Part shown: positions 15,617-18,073 of the stretch, one piece after another
Layout of the letters: each line of letters opens with the position of its first letter
How positions within the stretch are numbered: position 1 is the stretch's first letter
NCBI GenBank assembly: GCA_030632865.1
Contig: DAOVTY010000024.1
Location: forward strand, 1 to 18,073
Source: Bacteroidota bacterium
Lineage (GTDB): Bacteria; Bacteroidota; Bacteroidia; Bacteroidales; Prolixibacteraceae
Direction of reading: 5' to 3'
Length of the DNA: 18,073 bases
Position numbers and translations under genes: made by a program
The notes under the pieces: generated by a model
What the model saw: the letters and a program-made list of their open reading frames with translations, nothing else
What the model was told of the DNA's origin: nothing
Databases searched by the model: none

Positions 15617-15636
15617 TAGTACAAAATTTCAACTAT

Positions 15637-16224
15637 TTGAAAAGAGTATTTTTCATATTGATTTTATGCTTCTCAACATGGCATTTAAAGGCTCAGGAAC
15701 CTGACACATCTGATATAATGATGGGTATTGTAACTGAAAATAATGACACTATTATTCATAAAAATATTGACGAAGTAGTTATAATACCCACAAGGAAATT
15801 TAAAAATAAACGACAACAAAGACGCTACACACGATATATTCTAAAAGTAAAAAAAGTTTATCCGCTAGCAGTTAAAGCACAAACACTTCTTGTAAAATAT
15901 GAGTCGCAATACAATGTGCTAGAAGATAAACGCGACCGCCGCCAATTAATGAAAAAGCTTGAAAAAGAGTTATTAGCTGAGCATAAAGAAGATTTAAAAA
16001 AGTGGTCTATATCTGATGGACGAATTCTTTTAAAACTGATAAACAGGGAAACAGAGAGAACACCTTACAATTTAATTAAAGATTTCAGGGGTGATTTTAG
16101 TGCTGCATTTTGGCAAGGAATTGCACGTATTTTTAGTAATAATCTAAAATCGGGATACGCACCCGAAGAGGAAGATCTGATACTTGAAGAGATAGTTACT
16201 TTAATAGAACTTGGGTATTTATAA
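15637..16224 (+). CDS. DUF4294 domain-containing secreted protein
   Basis: A 195-residue protein with a signal peptide (MKRVFFILILCFSTWHLKAQ, 1-20) and a DUF4294 domain: EVVIIPTRKFKNKRQQRRYTRYILKVKKVYPLA (about 46-78), a long charged helical region, and the C-terminal NLKSGYAPEEEDLILEEIV block. The domain is common in Bacteroidota and has no known reaction. The middle (KYESQYN through AEHKEDLKKW) is rich in Lys, Glu and Arg and probably helical. The start codon is TTG: it is the only one giving a full signal peptide, and the promoter lies just upstream. It is convergent with the DUF3365 gene, 45 bases away. A periplasmic or envelope role is inferred from the signal peptide only. Confidence 0.85.
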   Translation: MKRVFFILILCFSTWHLKAQEPDTSDIMMGIVTENNDTIIHKNIDEVVIIPTRKFKNKRQQRRYTRYILKVKKVYPLAVKAQTLLVKYESQYNVLEDKRDRRQLMKKLEKELLAEHKEDLKKWSISDGRILLKLINRETERTPYNLIKDFRGDFSAAFWQGIARIFSNNLKSGYAPEEEDLILEEIVTLIELGYL

Positions 16225-16269
16225 ATTTAAAGTTTTTTTTAACAAAATTGCCACCAATTATTTTGCATT

Positions 16270-16827
16270 TTAAAGTTCAAATTCTATTTTCCAAAGTCCA
16301 CGAAAATCACTCATTTTATAACCGGTAGCTAAATCATTTGGATACAATTTTTGAATTTTCTCAAAAGTTGCAGAACTAATTTCTGACTCACTATTTCCAT
16401 GACACATTAAACATGCAGGCGCTCCAATTATAATAGGTTTGTAGAAAATAAGTTTTTTATTATGTTGAATTACTGTATCATTTACATTACTATTCTCGAA
16501 GATTTCCCAAAGAGATTTTTCCACTTCTCCACTTAACATATTCTCCGAATTTCGGTTTTTAGCAGAAACTCTGGAAATTTTACAATTATTATCAACCCCC
16601 AAGTTTTCGGTTATTGAAGAAGCTTGCAAATTACAAAACTCAACAGCATATTCTGGCCCGCCTTTTTTAATAGCTTTCCCAACATTAGAGAGTAAAATTG
16701 TTTGTGCAATATTCGAAATTTCGTTACCTTTTTTTTGAATTTCAGAATATTTCTTTGAATCGATTTTTGAATTGCACGAAAAAAGCATAAAAACCGAAAA
16801 AATTGAAACTATAATTTGCCACCTCAT
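16270..16827 (-). CDS. DUF3365 (Tll0287-like) one-heme c-type lipoprotein
   Basis: The protein starts with a lipoprotein signal ending in LFSC (Cys18) and carries one covalent heme motif, CLMCH (Cys139, Cys142, His143). The family region includes GGPEYAVEFCNLQA (56-69), FYKPIIIGAPACLMCHG (128-144) and the C-terminal LYPNDLATGYKMSDFRGLWKI, where the usual GDxRG reads SDFRG. Such proteins are found in redox sensing or electron transfer; in other bacteria the domain is also the sensor part of signalling proteins. Here it stands alone at 185 residues, anchored in the envelope, so a small electron carrier or heme-based sensor is likely but unproven. Extra cysteines at 65 and 82 could form a disulfide. 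No cytochrome maturation gene is in view. Confidence 0.85.
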   Translation of the reverse strand: MRWQIIVSIFSVFMLFSCNSKIDSKKYSEIQKKGNEISNIAQTILLSNVGKAIKKGGPEYAVEFCNLQASSITENLGVDNNCKISRVSAKNRNSENMLSGEVEKSLWEIFENSNVNDTVIQHNKKLIFYKPIIIGAPACLMCHGNSESEISSATFEKIQKLYPNDLATGYKMSDFRGLWKIEFEL

Positions 16828-16877
16828 ATTATAATATTTTATTAATTCCTTTAATCCGAAGATAAATAATTTGTTTC

Positions 16878-16885
16878 CAAAATTA
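16878..16885 (-). promoter_or_regulatory. Possible -7 box for the DUF3365 gene
   Basis: The minus strand reads TAATTTTG, an exact TAnnTTTG match, 50 bases before the ATG at 16827. No -33 TTTG is visible at normal spacing. A one-mismatch alternative, TATCTTCG, lies nearer the start at 16857-16864. Confidence 0.3.
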
Positions 16886-16951
16886 GTGATTTTTAGGTTT
16901 GATTGAAAAAAATAAGATATAATAAAATAAAATATTAATCGTTTCTAAACT

Positions 16952-17037
16952 GAAGGCAGAAAATTTAATCATAAAAATTAGTTTATTTAATTCGGTATTG
17001 CCTTCTTAGAAGGGGTGTTTATTCGCCCCTTTTTTTT
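16952..17037 (+). ncRNA. Candidate small RNA or attenuated leader
   Basis: GAAGGCA (16952-16958) and TGCCTTC (16999-17005) form a 7-bp closing stem around an AT-rich interior, and six bases later comes a strong intrinsic terminator (17011-17037). No protein gene ends upstream on this strand: the preceding gene starts at 16827 and runs the other way. A separate short transcript must therefore be terminated here, or the structure attenuates the gene starting at 17121. CCTT at 17001-17004 could instead pair with AAGG at 17010-17013, which competes with both stems, as in attenuators. I see no clear promoter; TTTG at 16898-16901 is a possible -33 element. No known RNA family was recognised. Confidence 0.38.
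17011..17037 (+). terminator. Strong intrinsic terminator
   Basis: AGGGGTG (17011-17017) pairs with CGCCCCT (17024-17030), a 7-bp GC-rich stem with one T-G pair and a six-base loop, followed by seven further T (17031-17037). This is the clearest hairpin in the window. It faces the plus strand within the 293-base gap between divergent genes. Confidence 0.78.
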
Positions 17038-17120
17038 ATGGCTTAAATTGCACTCAATTATTTATGTTCCACAAATGCCTTTCAAAAATCAAAAGTTAAT
17101 ATCTTTACAAAAACCACAAA

Positions 17121-17597
17121 TTGAAAATTGACAATAAAATAAACAAGACTTTAAGCGGACCATCCATTTTTTTGGGAATAACTTTTCTGGTTATAGGGAT
17201 AGTAGCATTAATAAATAAAGGATGGATACAGAGTTCCATTTCGTTAACTATTGCAAGTTTTTTACTACTTTCCTATTCGGGTGTTGAAATAGATACTAAA
17301 AAGCATTTAATAAAATCATACAATAAATATTTCGGATTACTAAAAGCTGGAAAATGGAAATCAATTAACAACTATTTGGGCGTAACTCTTGTTCCCATGA
17401 AAAAAGTTAATACAATTTATAGCCGTTCAAATCGAATCAACTCCTCAACCAAAAAGGAATTTCAAATTCACTTAGTGAATAAAGCGAAAAAACCGGCTTT
17501 GGCAATAAAAAAATGCAAAACTGAAGAGTCTGCTCAAAGTAGTTTAGATGAGTTTTCTGTTTGGTTGAAAATGCCAGTCTTTTCCATAAAAGAGTAA
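17121..17597 (+). CDS. Small membrane protein of unknown function
   Basis: I do not recognise a family. The 158-residue product has two adjacent hydrophobic segments (about 14-30 and 36-52) joined by a short turn (NKGW), then a basic soluble C-terminal part with strand-like stretches (GVEIDTKKHLIKSYNKY, KEFQIHLVNK, KPALAIKK) ending in a helical SAQSSLDEFSVWLKM. That two-helix-plus-beta layout is reminiscent of small bacterial PH-like membrane proteins, which is only a guess. The start is TTG; no in-frame ATG exists before the membrane segments. TATCTTTA at 17100-17107 could be a -7 box. It lies 83 bases past the strong terminator, so it may be attenuated or transcribed independently. Confidence 0.6.
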   Translation: MKIDNKINKTLSGPSIFLGITFLVIGIVALINKGWIQSSISLTIASFLLLSYSGVEIDTKKHLIKSYNKYFGLLKAGKWKSINNYLGVTLVPMKKVNTIYSRSNRINSSTKKEFQIHLVNKAKKPALAIKKCKTEESAQSSLDEFSVWLKMPVFSIKE

Positions 17598-17711
17598 TTC
17601 GTATTATTTTAATCTTAATATTCTATTTTCAGAATACGATGTAACCAAACACACACTAAATTATCAATCATTTTCGTTATTTCGCGGATTCAATTTTTAA
17701 ATCTAAAAGCC

Positions 17712-18073
17712 ATGAAGCAGATATTTGCTATCTTAATAGTTCTTTTTATAGTTAATCCCGGTTTTAGTCAATCTAAAAAAGGTGATAAAGTAAAACGGAA
17801 ATATCGTAATACTGAGCAGGTTTCTAAAAAGTTACAACCTGTTTATTTAAGAGGTGAAATTTATGATTCGGAAAAGAATCCATTAATTGGAGCAAGTGTA
17901 ACAATTGATGGAACAAGAAAAGGTGTTCATACAAATTCGTTAGGCGAATTTCTCATCGAAAACTTACAAACAGGAAAAGCAAGAATCCGAATTTCTTATA
18001 TCGGGTACAAATTAAAAACTACCGATATAATTCTTGGTCAAGGCGAAAATCTCAAAAAAATAATGCTTGTTCA
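17712..18073 (+). CDS. CarboxypepD_reg-like secreted protein, N-terminal part (possible TonB-dependent receptor)
   Basis: An ATG-started frame of 120 complete codons runs off the window end. A signal peptide (MKQIFAILIVLFIVNPGFSQ) is followed by a lysine-rich linker and then, from residue about 46, a carboxypeptidase regulatory-like beta-sandwich: LRGEIYDSEKNPLIGASVTI, TRKGVHTNSLGEFLIENL, and RIRISYIGYKLKT. In Bacteroidota this domain commonly opens SusC-type TonB-dependent receptors, but it also starts other outer-membrane proteins (for example DUF5686 types), and no plug domain or TonB box is visible before the cut. The lysine-rich stretch between signal and domain (21-40) is longer than in typical SusC proteins. 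The 17598-17711 gap upstream holds only a weak inverted repeat. Confidence 0.8.
   Translation, partial: MKQIFAILIVLFIVNPGFSQSKKGDKVKRKYRNTEQVSKKLQPVYLRGEIYDSEKNPLIGASVTIDGTRKGVHTNSLGEFLIENLQTGKARIRISYIGYKLKTTDIILGQGENLKKIMLV

Noticed and set aside
16243..16265. Hairpin CAAAATTG/CAATT-A-TTTTG between the convergent DUF4294 and DUF3365 genes
   Set aside because: Weak AT stem with a bulge and no proper T tract on either side; may still help end transcription but is not supported enough to list.
17599..17639. TCGTATT/AATACGA inverted repeat after the small membrane protein gene
   Set aside because: Only 7-bp arms with a 27-base loop and no T run following.
17712..18073. Calling the last gene a SusC transporter and the window a polysaccharide utilisation locus
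   Set aside because: Only the CarboxypepD_reg-like domain is visible; no plug domain, SusD or regulator is seen, and it lies over 7 kb from the glycan genes.

Overview
The window looks like chromosomal DNA from a Bacteroidota member, probably in the Marinilabiliales/Prolixibacteraceae neighbourhood (the rank below phylum is inference). The reasons are AT-rich DNA, A-rich leaders without clear Shine-Dalgarno sites, several TAnnTTTG -7 promoter boxes, many lipoprotein signals and several protein families typical of the phylum (DUF4294, DUF2851, DUF4268, DUF5009, CarboxypepD_reg-like). I see no rRNA, tRNA, CRISPR array, transposase or phage gene. Genes are tightly packed; the longest gene-free stretch is 293 bases (16828-17120).

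Layout. 1-3701: the 3' part of a DUF3179 protein, a CNNM-type CBS-domain membrane protein, a DUF4268 protein, and a secreted protein with an M23 (LytM) fold that has lost its zinc ligands. 3851-10219: a carbohydrate-handling stretch with a Tat-exported Gfo/Idh/MocA lipoprotein, a GH53 endo-galactanase lipoprotein, a DUF5009/HGSNAT-like membrane acetyltransferase, a secreted PIG-L/LmbE deacetylase and a sulfatase lipoprotein. Nearly all of it is predicted to act at or outside the inner membrane, so it could trim sulfated or acetylated galactan-type glycans, but no SusC/SusD pair or regulator lies inside it. 10234-15523: mostly housekeeping genes on the minus strand, namely a PlsC acyltransferase, an RCK-type potassium channel with an unusual selectivity filter, a DUF2851 protein, a SpoU-family RNA methyltransferase and an arginine deiminase. 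15637-18073: a DUF4294 secreted protein, a one-heme DUF3365 lipoprotein, a small unknown membrane protein and the start of a CarboxypepD_reg-like protein (possibly a TonB-dependent receptor) that runs off the window.

Non-coding signals include a minus-strand terminator at 3794-3826, an imperfect palindromic repeat at 14174-14244, a compact divergent promoter region with a central palindrome between arcA and the DUF4294 gene, and a plus-strand structured element ending in a strong intrinsic terminator at 16952-17037. That element lies between two divergent genes and is either a small RNA or an attenuated leader.

I did not find a convincing new multi-gene system. The best leads are the candidate small RNA/attenuator, the zinc-less M23 protein, the potassium channel filter with lysine in place of the second glycine, and the acetyltransferase/deacetylase pair beside the galactanase and sulfatase.
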